Notes: generated from the letters alone by a model not told the origin. Positions 45,860-55,360 are shown, numbered from the stretch's first letter. The stretch: DNA of 64,000 nt from Pelagibacteraceae bacterium AG-447-N18 (GCA_003212275.1 QCQE01000001.1:1-64000), one strand, 5' to 3'. Translations and numbers: made by a program.

Positions 45860-46930
45860 ATGAAACTTTGTATTCTAGGTGGTGGATTGACTGGATTAAG
45901 TTTAGCAAAATCTTTGCTTAAAAAAGGACTTTCTGTTGATATTTTTTTAAGTAAAAAAAGTTTAGATTTTAATAGGACTAGAACAATTGGTATATCATAT
46001 GACAATTTAATATATTTTAATAAAGAAATACTAGATATCAAAAAATTATTGTGGGATATAAAAAAGATTGAAATTTACTCTGATAAACTAAAAAATGAAA
46101 AAATTTTAAGTTTTGAAAATAACAATAAGACCCTATTTGCTGTTCTGAGAAATTATAAATTGCAAAGTAAATTATTAGTAAGTTTGAAAAAAGAAAAGCT
46201 TTGTAAATTTGAAAACAATTTTAATTATAAACTTTCAAATTTAAAAAAATATAAGTTAATAATTAACTGTGAAAATAACAATTATTTCTCAAAAAAATTT
46301 TTTGCAAGAAGTCTTAAAAAAAAATATGATAGCTTTGCGTATACTACAATTTTAAAACACAAAAAAATAAAGAATAATGTTGCATCTCAAATATTTACAA
46401 AAAATGGACCTTTGGCATTTTTACCATTATCTGAGTTAGAAACTTCTATTGTTTATTCAATTAAAGGTAAAAAAAATATCAATTTAAAAGAATTAATTAG
46501 AAAATATAACACTAAATATTCAATTAAAAATTTTGGTACCAGCAACTTTTTTGAGTTGAAATCCTCAAATTTGAGAATTTATTATTATAAAAATATTTTA
46601 GCTTTTGGTGATTTATTACATCGTCTCCATCCTCTAGCTGGTCAAGGTTTTAATATGACTATAAGAGATATCCGAGATTTGTGTAATTTAATTGAACTTA
46701 AGTTAAAGAATGGATTAGAATTAGATAACTCAATTTGTGAGGAATTTCAAAATAAGACCAAACCTAAAAATTATTTGTTCTCTAGTGGAGTTGATTTTAT
46801 TTACGAATTTTTTAATCTTGAAAGAAAGATGGATAATAATATTCTTAGTAAATCAGTAAGACTTATTGGAAGAAATAAATTTCTGAATAGATCTTTTAAA
46901 AATATAGCTAACAGAGGTTTTGAAATTTAG
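45860..46930 (+). CDS. UbiH/UbiF-family FAD monooxygenase
   Basis: 356 residues from ATG 45860 (an in-frame TTG at 45839 adds seven residues and is less likely). The FAD fold starts LCILGGGLTGLSLAKSL, and the second FAD motif is FGDLLHRLHPLAGQGFNMTI, matching GDAAHxxHPxAGQGxN of ubiquinone hydroxylases. It probably hydroxylates a polyprenyl-benzoquinone ring in ubiquinone synthesis; the position is undetermined. Divergent from ftsK by 63 bases. Confidence 0.85.
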   Translation: MKLCILGGGLTGLSLAKSLLKKGLSVDIFLSKKSLDFNRTRTIGISYDNLIYFNKEILDIKKLLWDIKKIEIYSDKLKNEKILSFENNNKTLFAVLRNYKLQSKLLVSLKKEKLCKFENNFNYKLSNLKKYKLIINCENNNYFSKKFFARSLKKKYDSFAYTTILKHKKIKNNVASQIFTKNGPLAFLPLSELETSIVYSIKGKKNINLKELIRKYNTKYSIKNFGTSNFFELKSSNLRIYYYKNILAFGDLLHRLHPLAGQGFNMTIRDIRDLCNLIELKLKNGLELDNSICEEFQNKTKPKNYLFSSGVDFIYEFFNLERKMDNNILSKSVRLIGRNKFLNRSFKNIANRGFEI

Positions 46931-46932
46931 TA

Positions 46933-47577
46933 TTACTGGACAGTTGTATTATTATAATTGTCAAAAGAATATGTAGTTAAAATTTCAGAAATTTTAGTTT
47001 TTCTAAGTTCTAAATTTTTTGCTTCTAATAAAATTTGTTTTTCCTCTAATGTAAAAGGAGATGCCATTGCTAGAGCATTTATTGTTTCATCTAAACTTTG
47101 TTTTTCTAACCCTTTCCAATTAATAATAAATCCTCGTTTTTCAAAAAGATTTTTTAAATCTTTAAATATTAATTTTAAATCAGAAAATTGTAAATTTTCG
47201 CTTTGATAACTAAGATCTTCATAAAAATTATTAAAATCTACATTGCATTCTCTGTATTTTTTATTTGATTTTATCTCATTTATTTTTTTAAATCTTATTA
47301 CACCCTTAAGTTCTATCAAAAATTGACCATTATCATTTTCTCTAAAGCTGGTAATTTTACCCATACACCCAATGTCATATAATTCAGGGACAACTTCACT
47401 CTCTTTTGAATTTTTAGGCTGTATCATTCCGATAAGCTTGTTTGATTTCATACTGTCATTAATCATATCAATATATCTAGGCTCAAATATATTCAATGGA
47501 ACAGTGGTTCTTGGAAAAATAATAAAATTACTTAATGGAAAAACTGGTATTATTTTTGGTAGATCTTCTTTTTTCAT
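46933..47577 (-). CDS. Lon N-terminal (substrate-binding) domain protein
   Basis: 214 residues; only the LON substrate-binding domain, with no ATPase or protease part. Family start IIPVFPLSNFIIFPRTTVPLNIFEPRYIDMI, then GCMGKITSFRENDNGQFLIELKGVIRF. The C-terminal half is helical (ANALAMASPFTLEEKQILLE type). The stand-alone form is common in alphaproteobacteria; function unclear, possibly regulatory. Ends two bases from the monooxygenase gene. Confidence 0.87.
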   Translation of the reverse strand: MKKEDLPKIIPVFPLSNFIIFPRTTVPLNIFEPRYIDMINDSMKSNKLIGMIQPKNSKESEVVPELYDIGCMGKITSFRENDNGQFLIELKGVIRFKKINEIKSNKKYRECNVDFNNFYEDLSYQSENLQFSDLKLIFKDLKNLFEKRGFIINWKGLEKQSLDETINALAMASPFTLEEKQILLEAKNLELRKTKISEILTTYSFDNYNNTTVQ

Positions 47578-47641
47578 AAGAAAATCATACCATAACTAAT
47601 ATTACATCAATTAAAAAAAATGACACACTATATTAAATTTT

Positions 47642-48319
47642 TTATAATTTATTTTTAAAATTAAACCATGCTGTTTGATAATTTGAAAAATATAATGTAG
47701 CATTATTAGCAAAAGCAAATTCGTTTACTAAGTAACCTTTACCTCCTATAAATGGCTTTGGCGCAGGATGTTCTGTTATTAAAGACATTTTTTCATTCTC
47801 AATTTTCATTGGAGCAAGTATAGGCGCATCATCAATTACAATTAATGTTTCCTCAGATATATAATTAATTATTGCTGTCATCTCTTTTAAATGATGGGCT
47901 GCCGATCTATCAGATGACTGCCAATCAACATCAAATGAGTCTAGATAAAACAAAGAAATTTTTTGGTTTCCCTTTTTTAATTTTGGTAAAAGTTCAGTTA
48001 AATATTTGACACTATCTCCAGTATGTATTTCAACATTATCACTTACCACTGACCTACAAACCTCCGTGGCTTTACGGTTTATGTCTACAGTGTAAACTTT
48101 TGAATTTTCTCCCCTAAATTGAGTATATTTATCAAAAAGTAAAGTGCTTTGCCCATCACCCTTAAAATTATCTTTAATCCTAAGACAACCTGTTTCAACA
48201 ATATTTATTGGTCCTTTGATATTGTCCAAATATTGAAAAATTTTAGTAAAAGATGTTTTCCTTATTCCTAATTTATCTTTAATACTTTCAAAGAATTCAC
48301 TAAATTTTTTGTTATTCAT
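47642..48319 (-). CDS. Class I SAM-dependent methyltransferase-like protein
   Basis: 225 residues. INIVETGCLRIKDNF and KVYTVDINRKATEV match the SAM-binding strand 1 (ExG-like) and the acidic end of strand 2, followed by VEIHTGDSVKYL, and FYLDSFDVDW with the strand 4 acid. It is a methyltransferase-fold protein with unknown substrate, perhaps for a sugar or surface molecule. Flanked by ATGACACACT at 47620 and 48353, and next to a tRNA gene, so it may be accessory cargo. Confidence 0.68.
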   Translation of the reverse strand: MNNKKFSEFFESIKDKLGIRKTSFTKIFQYLDNIKGPINIVETGCLRIKDNFKGDGQSTLLFDKYTQFRGENSKVYTVDINRKATEVCRSVVSDNVEIHTGDSVKYLTELLPKLKKGNQKISLFYLDSFDVDWQSSDRSAAHHLKEMTAIINYISEETLIVIDDAPILAPMKIENEKMSLITEHPAPKPFIGGKGYLVNEFAFANNATLYFSNYQTAWFNFKNKL

Positions 48320-48443
48320 ATAAGTTTTAAATTTATAATTTAAATTAATTTATGACACACTCTAAGCCTAGTTTAAAATAAATTTTGTCATTTTGGCTAT
48401 TGCTTAATTTTTAAAAAACTACTAATTTAACAATAGTTACTTT

Positions 48444-48518
48444 GCGGGCGTAGCTCAGTGGTAGAGCGTCTCGTTGCCAACGAGAAGGTCGAGGGTTCGA
48501 TCCCCTTTGCCCGCTCCA
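48444..48518 (+). tRNA. tRNA-Gly (GCC anticodon)
   Basis: 75 bases folding as a full cloverleaf. The acceptor stem GCGGGCG pairs with TGCCCGC, the D arm contains AGCTCAGTGGTAGAGC, and the anticodon stem CTCGT/ACGAG encloses the loop with GCC. The T arm is GAGGGTTCGATCCCC (GGTTCGA consensus), discriminator T, CCA encoded. The gene stands alone between a methyltransferase-like gene and the PCD gene. Confidence 0.97.
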
Positions 48519-48567
48519 ATTAAAAGCAAAATAATAAAAAATTTAATTGTATGAGGATGTAGATTAA

Positions 48568-48903
48568 ATGAGTGAATTATTTGAGAAAAAATGTGTTCCT
48601 TGTGAAGGTGGTGTACCTGCACTCGATATAAGTGAAATACATAAATATCAAAAAAAAATTGATGGATGGGATGTTATTAAAAATGAGAAAAATATATATT
48701 TTCTAGAAAAAAAATTTAAATTCAAAAACTTTGTTGAGAGTCAAAAATTTGTAAATGAAGTAAGCAGAATATCTGAGGAAGAAGGTCATCATCCTGAGAT
48801 ATTATTTGGATGGGGTTATGCGAAAATAAACATATCAACCCATGCAATTGAGGGATTATCAGAAAACGATTTCATCTTAGCTTCAAAGATTGATAAGATT
48901 TAA
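48568..48903 (+). CDS. Pterin-4a-carbinolamine dehydratase
   Basis: 111 residues of the PCD/DCoH fold. EEEGHHPEILFGWGYAKINI carries the paired His of the active site, and STHAIEGLSENDF is the C-terminal signature. It recycles oxidised pterin after aromatic hydroxylation or assists other pterin enzymes. The N-terminal Cys pair (KKCVPCEGG) is common in this bacterial subgroup. It overlaps the convergent purH end by four bases. Confidence 0.93.
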   Translation: MSELFEKKCVPCEGGVPALDISEIHKYQKKIDGWDVIKNEKNIYFLEKKFKFKNFVESQKFVNEVSRISEEEGHHPEILFGWGYAKINISTHAIEGLSENDFILASKIDKI

Positions 48904-50456
48904 TGTCTAAAATGTCTTGTTTTAGAAAAAATTAAAATAGTATTTGTCTTATCTGCAAACTTTATAATCTCTTTGTCTCTGATTGATCCTCTGGGTTGGA
49001 TTACAGCAGAAACACCAGATTGAATTAATTTTTCAATACCATCAACAAATGGGAAAAAAGCATCAGAGGCTGCAACTATTTCTTTTTCATTTTTTTTGAA
49101 CTTTTTCATTTTATTTATTGCAATTTGACAGCTATCAAGCCTACTTGGTTGTCCAGACCCGATACCAACTGTTGTTTTATCACCAACGAGCACAATAGAG
49201 TTGGATTTAACATGACGGGAAATATTGAACGCAAATAATAAATTTTCAAATTGTACTTTGCTTGGTTTTTTCTTTGAGACAACTTTGAAATCCTTCTTTC
49301 TAAAAACAATATTATCTTGTGATTGAATTAATATTGAGTCTGATACAGAGTTAATTTGAAGGACATCATCAAAGCTAAAGTTTGTCGAGTCTATAATTCT
49401 AACATTTTTTTTTGATTTTAATAATTCCAGAGCGCTTGTTTCAAAACCATTTGCAATGATTACTTCTAAAAAAGTTTTGTTTAACTCAACAGCTAAGCTT
49501 TTATTAATTCTAAAATTGCAAGATACAATACCTCCAAATGCGCTTACAGGATCACATTCAAATGCAGATTTATAACTGCTTACTTTGTCCTTCAAAATAG
49601 AAACTCCACAGGGGTTAGCATGTTTGATAATTACAGTGCCTATATTTTTTGGTAGACCTTTGGATATCTTTAAAGCAGCAAAAATATCATTGTAATTGTT
49701 ATAGCTTAATTGCTTTCCATGAATTTTTTTTAATTTAAAATCTTTATTTTTGGAGTAAATAGCAGATATTTGATGAGGATTTTCTCCGTATCTTAATTTC
49801 TCGATTAAGTTTCCGTAAATAATTTTTTTCTCTGTAAAATTTTCACTTGAGACTGAATTGAAATAATCTGAAATTACGGAGTCATAATATGCTGTTTCAT
49901 TAAAGGCTGATTGAGATAATTTTTTTCTAAATTCTAATTTTGTTGAACCCTTAAATGTTTTTAATTGATCTATCAACGCTGAATATTGATTGGTGGATGT
50001 TATCACTGCAACGTCATTGTAATTTTTTGCAGCACTCCTTACTAAGGCAGGACCACCAATATCAATTTTTTCAATTATTTTATTGTGATTTTTTGTTGTG
50101 TTTAAAGTTTTTTCAAATGGATAAAAGTTGACTATAACTAAATCAATATTTTGAAAATTATTTTTTCTTATTTCTTTTTTGTGAAAATTATTGTTTCTTT
50201 GATTCAAGATTCCCGCATGAATTTTTGGATGAAGTGTTTTAACACGTCCATCAAGAATTTCATTAAAACCAGTATATTCAGAAACTTCAAGGCATTGATA
50301 CCCTAATTTTCTAATTGCCTTAAATGTACCCCCTGAACTAATAAGTTTAACCTTATACCTATTTAAGGTTTGTAATAATGGTTTTAAGTTTGATTTATCT
50401 GAAACAGAAATTACAGCTGATTTTATCCTTTTTACTATATTTTTTTTATTTGCCAT
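48900..50456 (-). CDS. purH: Bifunctional AICAR transformylase / IMP cyclohydrolase
   Basis: 518 residues, last two steps of IMP synthesis. N-terminal IMP cyclohydrolase (MGS-like fold): SAVISVSDKSNLKPL, LISSGGTFKAIRKLG, FNEILDGRVKTLHPKIHAGI and VNFYPFEKT. C-terminal transformylase: ENPHQISAIY, VIIKHANPCGVSI, DPVSAFGGIVSCN, SNSIVLVGDKTTVGIGSGQPSR and DAFFPFVDGIEKL. The formyl donor is the folate pool fed by folD at the right end. It overlaps the upstream heparinase-like gene by 22 bases. Confidence 0.97.
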   Translation of the reverse strand: MANKKNIVKRIKSAVISVSDKSNLKPLLQTLNRYKVKLISSGGTFKAIRKLGYQCLEVSEYTGFNEILDGRVKTLHPKIHAGILNQRNNNFHKKEIRKNNFQNIDLVIVNFYPFEKTLNTTKNHNKIIEKIDIGGPALVRSAAKNYNDVAVITSTNQYSALIDQLKTFKGSTKLEFRKKLSQSAFNETAYYDSVISDYFNSVSSENFTEKKIIYGNLIEKLRYGENPHQISAIYSKNKDFKLKKIHGKQLSYNNYNDIFAALKISKGLPKNIGTVIIKHANPCGVSILKDKVSSYKSAFECDPVSAFGGIVSCNFRINKSLAVELNKTFLEVIIANGFETSALELLKSKKNVRIIDSTNFSFDDVLQINSVSDSILIQSQDNIVFRKKDFKVVSKKKPSKVQFENLLFAFNISRHVKSNSIVLVGDKTTVGIGSGQPSRLDSCQIAINKMKKFKKNEKEIVAASDAFFPFVDGIEKLIQSGVSAVIQPRGSIRDKEIIKFADKTNTILIFSKTRHFRH

Positions 50457-52042
50457 TTAATATCTTCAGTCTGGTTATTTGAAATCCCAGAAATAAATAT
50501 ATTTTGATTATCAATATATGAATTTTTATTACCGAAATATAAACCATTATCAATATTTATATCATAATTATCACAAGTAAATTTCCAGCCCTCATCCTCC
50601 AATTCGATTAATATTGATTTACCATCCTGAGTTTTCATTAATTTTACGTCAGGTTCTACATGAAATCGAATATCAAATTTATAATTTTTATTAATTTTTT
50701 TTAGAATTTTATCACAGCCAACAAAAGTTTCTTTCTCAGGGTAAAATTCTATATTTCTTTCATGAATAGTATTATATTTTTTTTGGTATCCATCATGAGA
50801 AGCATTTATTTTCCAATAGTTTTTTTCAAAAATAGTCTCTTTTTTTGTAATTTTTAAACCCTTGCTAACAAAAAAAGATTTATCGCTGTTTGTAAATTTG
50901 CAAGAGGAATTATCATCGATTACCAACGTATTCTGAGCAGCAGTTGATTTTGATAAATGATTTAGCTTTATATTTGTTTCGCTATGATAGCCACAATTAG
51001 TAATTAATTTTTTTCCATTAGAAATTATTTCAAAAGATAAAGCTCCAGATTGATAATCCTTAGAAAAAAATGAATTTGGTGAAGGACCAGCATCCATACT
51101 AAGACACATTTTTTTATTTCTTAAGATTATATATCCACCATAATCTTGATTGTCATTTTTGAATTTATAACCTAGTCTTTGAAGGTAATTATCAAAATTA
51201 TTATTATCTGAAATATTATTGCCGTTATAAAGGATATCACTTTTTAGATTTTGCCAGACAAAAGCGTAACCTTGTCCAAGATAGTAAATTGTTTCATTGA
51301 TATGTTCCGGAACATTAATTTGAGATTCTTTAAACCATTCTCTGATTAAAATATAATATTTTAGATAAAATATTAATTGTTTAATACTTCTTGATTTAGG
51401 AAAACCAGAATTATCAAGGGTAATTTTAGATATTTTTTTTAGTAAATTTGAACCATATGATAAATATTTTTTTTCATCCTGATAGCAAAGTCCAACTAAT
51501 ATAATTGAAGCACAACCTATCAATTTATCTTCAACAAATTTTGATTTATTGATTTTATTAATGAGGTGATTGGTTTGTTTTTGTATCATCGTGTTGAAAT
51601 CAATTTTATATTGTCCGTTACTATCTTCATAAGTGAGATTATGATTAGATAACCAAGCAATAATTCTTTTTGCAGTTAGATCAAAATTCCAACTTTTTGA
51701 GTTGTATTTATGATTTAAAGTCATCCAGTTTTTTATAACTGATTGGGTATTTTTTTTTGAAGACTTAAGATCTAAACTAAAAAGCCAATAAAAATTATGA
51801 AGTTTTCTTAAGTTTTTTTTAGTAATTTCTTTGTTATCCCAAATTTCATTTAATGCAAAATCTTCAATCCTAAATTTTTTTTTTTGATATTTAATTAAGG
51901 ATGAAAGTAAATGAGGACTAGGCTTATAAATCAAATTTTTATAATAAGTTTTTGAAATCTTTTTATCGTACAGACTAGAATGTAAATATAATTCTTTTAT
52001 CTTATCGAAAATATTAAAAAAAAATCGATTTATGTAAATCAT
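50435..52042 (-). CDS. Heparinase II/III-family protein
   Basis: 535 residues: an N-terminal alpha-toroid-like half (WDNKEITKKNLRKLHNFYWL, KSWNFDLTAKRIIAWLSNH) and a C-terminal beta-sandwich half (SGALSFEIISNGKKLITNCG, KSTAAQNTLVIDDNSS). Family members cleave acidic polysaccharides by beta-elimination. Alphaproteobacteria keep such a gene next to purH without a known substrate, possibly a peptidoglycan or envelope polymer role. No signal peptide is evident. Four bases separate it from rpe upstream. Confidence 0.83.
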   Translation of the reverse strand: MIYINRFFFNIFDKIKELYLHSSLYDKKISKTYYKNLIYKPSPHLLSSLIKYQKKKFRIEDFALNEIWDNKEITKKNLRKLHNFYWLFSLDLKSSKKNTQSVIKNWMTLNHKYNSKSWNFDLTAKRIIAWLSNHNLTYEDSNGQYKIDFNTMIQKQTNHLINKINKSKFVEDKLIGCASIILVGLCYQDEKKYLSYGSNLLKKISKITLDNSGFPKSRSIKQLIFYLKYYILIREWFKESQINVPEHINETIYYLGQGYAFVWQNLKSDILYNGNNISDNNNFDNYLQRLGYKFKNDNQDYGGYIILRNKKMCLSMDAGPSPNSFFSKDYQSGALSFEIISNGKKLITNCGYHSETNIKLNHLSKSTAAQNTLVIDDNSSCKFTNSDKSFFVSKGLKITKKETIFEKNYWKINASHDGYQKKYNTIHERNIEFYPEKETFVGCDKILKKINKNYKFDIRFHVEPDVKLMKTQDGKSILIELEDEGWKFTCDNYDINIDNGLYFGNKNSYIDNQNIFISGISNNQTEDIKWQIKKI

Positions 52043-52046
52043 GAAA

Positions 52047-52706
52047 TTATTTTGATTTTAATAATTCAATATTCTTTTTTATATCTCCATTATTACTTTT
52101 AAAAATTGTTGTTCCTGAAACAAGTATATTTGCACCTGCCTCTATCGCCTCTTTTGAATTATCAAAATTGATACCTCCATCAATTTCAATATCAAAATTG
52201 AGATTTTGAGTTTTCTGTATTTCTTTAAGTTCTTTAATTTTTACTAAAACTTCTGGCATAAATTTTTGACCACCAAAACCGGGGTTAACACTCATTATTA
52301 AAACTAAGTCAATTTCGTTCAAGTGTTCTCTAATTACATCAACTTTAGTTTCAGGATTTAAAGATACCCCAACCTTTTTATTTAATTGTTTTATCTTTGA
52401 AATAGATGAACTTAGATCGTCTGTAGCTTCTGGATGAATAGTAATTATATCTGCACCTGCATCAGAATATGCATCAATATATTTGTGTACTGGAGAAATC
52501 ATTAAGTGGACATCAAATATCATTGATGATTGTTTTTTTAATGCCTTTATAACTGGAGGTCCGATGGTTAAATTTGGAACAAAATGCCCATCCATCACAT
52601 CTACATGTATCATATCGGCCCCGGCGTCTTCCAGTCGTTTTATTTCGTTTCCTAATTGACTAAAATCAGCAGATAAAATTGATGGTGATATTTGTATTTT
52701 TTTCAT
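52047..52706 (-). CDS. rpe: Ribulose-phosphate 3-epimerase
   Basis: 219-residue TIM barrel interconverting ribulose- and xylulose-5-phosphate. ISPSILSADFSQLGNEIKRL, HVDVMDGHFVPNLTIGP, HLMI, VSLNPETKVDVI, IMSVNPGFGGQKFMP and IEIDGGINFDNS are the family blocks with metal-binding His/Asp. Standard size. Confidence 0.97.
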   Translation of the reverse strand: MKKIQISPSILSADFSQLGNEIKRLEDAGADMIHVDVMDGHFVPNLTIGPPVIKALKKQSSMIFDVHLMISPVHKYIDAYSDAGADIITIHPEATDDLSSSISKIKQLNKKVGVSLNPETKVDVIREHLNEIDLVLIMSVNPGFGGQKFMPEVLVKIKELKEIQKTQNLNFDIEIDGGINFDNSKEAIEAGANILVSGTTIFKSNNGDIKKNIELLKSK

Positions 52707-52733
52707 TGATAACTAAATTACTAGTACCAATTT

Positions 52734-53090
52734 TTAAAATTTAATTGAATTAAAAAATTGATAAATTTGTCTAGAAATTTCACTTTCCAAAGGAAATGAT
52801 AACATTCCCATGACAGAATATCCCAAAATCCATGGCATTAAATAAAATCTTATCATAAAGAAAAACCAAGCAACATATAGTGGAACTATCGGTTGAATAA
52901 TAAATTCGGGTGTAATTGGTTTAAAAATACGTAGTAATGGATTGGTAAATTTTACGAATACTTTCATGAAAAAAAATTGAGAGTCTTCTCTTTGAAAAAT
53001 ATTCATTGCAACTCTACCAATTAATGTCCACATTATTATCCCAAGTATGTAATCAATAATGTACACCATTGGGTGAAAATTAGCCGACAT
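52734..53090 (-). CDS. YggT-like small membrane protein
   Basis: 118 residues with three hydrophobic segments. MVYIIDYILGIIMWTLIGRV leads in; KFTNPLLRIFKPITPEFIIQ followed by PIVPLYVAWFFFMIRF resembles the YggT pattern in which a (T/N)-(E/N)-PLLRxxxxxxP turn precedes a Pro-containing second helix. Function of the family is unsettled (linked to osmotic response and cell division). It is more diverged than the YggT gene at 62316-62606. Confidence 0.6.
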   Translation of the reverse strand: MSANFHPMVYIIDYILGIIMWTLIGRVAMNIFQREDSQFFFMKVFVKFTNPLLRIFKPITPEFIIQPIVPLYVAWFFFMIRFYLMPWILGYSVMGMLSFPLESEISRQIYQFFNSIKF

Positions 53091-53120
53091 TTAAGAATTT
53101 ATATTGGAAAAAGACTTGAA

Positions 53121-53150
53121 TTAAAAGGGGCGAAATTAATCGCCCCTTAA
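53121..53150 (-). terminator. Intrinsic terminator of the symporter operon
   Basis: Stem AAGGGGCG (53125-53132), loop AAATTAAT, stem CGCCCCTT (53141-53148). On the minus strand TTTTAATT follows the stem, ten bases beyond the symporter stop at 53160. A GC-rich hairpin in AT-rich DNA, well placed for the symporter transcript. Confidence 0.82.
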
Positions 53151-53159
53151 AATAATTAT

Positions 53160-54974
53160 TTAGTGTTGTTTGCCAAGGATCGATTTACCTGATGGCACAC
53201 GAACCTCATCAACCATTCTCTGCGTTGCAGCGTTTGGCGCTGAAGTCATTAGACTTACAACAACCATAGCTACTAAGCTGACAGCTGAACCAAAGATACC
53301 AAATGTTAACTGTGTAATACCTAAGAATCCACTTCCGCCGTTTCTTACCCAAATTAGGTAACCAGCACCTGAAATTAATCCTAAAGCCATACCAGCTATA
53401 GCACCTTCTCTGTTAGCTCTCTTCCACCATACACCGAGTACGAGTGGGAAGAATAATCCAGACATCGCAAAGTCAAAAGCCCAGATTACCGAACCTAAGA
53501 TACCTTGGATCTCCATTGCCGCAATAGTTGCTCCAGCAAAACCAATTACTACAAGTAGTACCCTTGCAACAACTAGTCTCTTAGCAGTCTCAGCTTTTGG
53601 ATCGATGATTTTATAATAAACATCGTGTGAGATTGCGTTTGCAATTGCTAGAATCAAACCATCAGCTGTTGACATGGCAGCAGCCATACCTCCAGCAGCA
53701 ACTAGACCTGAGATTACGTATGGTAATCCAGCTATTTCTGGAGTTGCTAACACAACGGCTTTACCACCCATGAAAAACTCATTTAATTCAAGAGTTCCAT
53801 TTCCGTTAAAGTCGCTTACAAACATTAAGTTTGCTTGGTTCCAGTTTTGATACCAATCTATCGATTGGACTTCTGAAATTGATTTACCAATAATACCTGT
53901 TGGTAATGTTGGATCAATCAATGACAACTTAGATAGTGTCGCTAACATTGGAGCAGAAGAATAAAGTAGGAAGATAAAGAATAAAGACCAACCTACTGAT
54001 TTTCTAGCTGCTTTTACACTTGGAGTAGTGAAGTATCTCATCATCACGTGAGGCAATGAAGCTGTTCCCATCATCATCGCTAGTGCTAATGAAATAAACG
54101 CCCAAGGCGTTGCATTCACCGCTGAGTGAGCTTTAGTTATACCAGCCAAACCTTTTGGCACCTCTTTTAGATTTTCAGCAGAGTTTTTCACAAAACCAAA
54201 CTGAGCTTCTAATTCAGCAATTCTTGATACTTCATCAGCTAACATGAAGTGTGGGAAGAAACCCGCACCCATTTTGTTACTGATCCAGAATACTGGTAAT
54301 AAGTAAGCTATGATTAGTACAATATATTGCGCAACCTGTGTCCAAGTAACTCCTCTCATACCACCAAGCATTGAACAAAGTAAAATACTTACTAGTCCAA
54401 CGTACACAGCGTATTTGAAATCGATATCTAGGGCAACAGATGCAATAGTACCTGTAGCGTTAATTTGTGCAGTCACATAAGTAAATGATGCAACAGTAAG
54501 AACTACTACCGCCATAAATCTACTTAAATTACCACCATATCTAGTACCTATAAAATCTGGAACAGTATAACAGCCAAATTTTCTCAAGTATGGTGCTAAT
54601 AAAGATGCGACTAATACATATCCACCAGTCCAACCTACAAGTAGTGCCATATATCCGTAACCTTTGAAGTAAATACCTCCTGCCATTGCAACGAATGATG
54701 CACCAGACATCCAGTCTGCTGCAGTTGCCATTCCATTGAATACAGTTGGAACTTGTCTTCCAGCTACATAATATGCATCTGCTTGGGCTGTTCTTGATAG
54801 CCAACCGATTAGTGCATAGATGAATATTGTAAATGCAACGAAGCAAACTCCTATTGCATATTTAGTCATACCCATCTGCTCTCCAATTGCCATGATAATT
54901 ATGAAAGCAAGGAAACCTCCTGTATAGATTCCATAAACCTTAGGCAAGTTGTCGATAAAATTACCTTTAATCAT
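53160..54974 (-). CDS. Sodium:solute symporter large subunit (VC_2705-type)
   Basis: 604-residue SSS-family transporter with about 13 membrane helices. AQADAYYVAGRQVPTVFNGM and AADWMSGASFVAMAGGIYFKG are the SSS sodium-site region, followed by GCYTVPDFIGTRYGG and SAMSTADG-like AAAMSTADGLILAIANAISHD. Near residues 388-399 an external loop contains DFNGNGTLELNE, a canonical EF-hand calcium loop. It is paired with a DUF4212 small subunit upstream (one base short of overlap). Likely an acetate or small organic acid importer given nearby acsA, but the substrate is not proven. Codon use is less AT-rich than most neighbours, suggesting strong expression. Confidence 0.9.
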   Translation of the reverse strand: MIKGNFIDNLPKVYGIYTGGFLAFIIIMAIGEQMGMTKYAIGVCFVAFTIFIYALIGWLSRTAQADAYYVAGRQVPTVFNGMATAADWMSGASFVAMAGGIYFKGYGYMALLVGWTGGYVLVASLLAPYLRKFGCYTVPDFIGTRYGGNLSRFMAVVVLTVASFTYVTAQINATGTIASVALDIDFKYAVYVGLVSILLCSMLGGMRGVTWTQVAQYIVLIIAYLLPVFWISNKMGAGFFPHFMLADEVSRIAELEAQFGFVKNSAENLKEVPKGLAGITKAHSAVNATPWAFISLALAMMMGTASLPHVMMRYFTTPSVKAARKSVGWSLFFIFLLYSSAPMLATLSKLSLIDPTLPTGIIGKSISEVQSIDWYQNWNQANLMFVSDFNGNGTLELNEFFMGGKAVVLATPEIAGLPYVISGLVAAGGMAAAMSTADGLILAIANAISHDVYYKIIDPKAETAKRLVVARVLLVVIGFAGATIAAMEIQGILGSVIWAFDFAMSGLFFPLVLGVWWKRANREGAIAGMALGLISGAGYLIWVRNGGSGFLGITQLTFGIFGSAVSLVAMVVVSLMTSAPNAATQRMVDEVRVPSGKSILGKQH

Positions 54975-55235
54975 TTAGTCATCCCCTCTTTCTGAGAAGC
55001 CAAATTCTTCATCAATTTTTTCCTGCCTATTCGCAAACCAGAAAATTAGGATTACGAAAGCACCAAGAGAACCTTGACAAGTGAACCAATAAGTTAACGG
55101 ATAACCAAATGGTCCCGTAACTTCGTTCATTTCAGCCCCGAATAAGAAGATGCCAATTGAGAATACAAACCAGATTGCTAGTGTTATAAATAGCAAAGCT
55201 CTGGATTTTTCCCAGTGTTGTTCTTGTTTTGACAT
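54975..55235 (-). CDS. DUF4212 symporter small subunit
   Basis: 86 residues with two membrane helices: a RALLFITLAIWFVFSIGIFL segment and YPLTYWFTCQGSLGAFVILI, the usual pattern of the DUF4212 protein that accompanies VC_2705-type symporters. A GAGAGG ribosome site lies five bases upstream (55241-55246). Its stop directly precedes the large subunit's ATG, so both are made together. Confidence 0.92.
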   Translation of the reverse strand: MSKQEQHWEKSRALLFITLAIWFVFSIGIFLFGAEMNEVTGPFGYPLTYWFTCQGSLGAFVILIFWFANRQEKIDEEFGFSERGDD

Positions 55236-55360
55236 TTATACCTCTCTCTTTTTAGTTATAACTGGCAAAAACCATAACCATTATCAAAGAGATTTAAAGT
55301 GTTAAAATTGCTCAAATTAGTTCGATTTATGGGTTATAACTATCAAAATTAGCTTATTTT

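Noticed and set aside
48444-48518. tRNA-Gly as an integration (att) site for a genomic island
   Set aside because: No integrase and no copy of the tRNA 3' end was seen, and the candidate cargo gene lies on the 5' side of the tRNA.
48518-48547. AT hairpin after the tRNA as a terminator
   Set aside because: Only A-T pairs with a long loop; stability too low to call.
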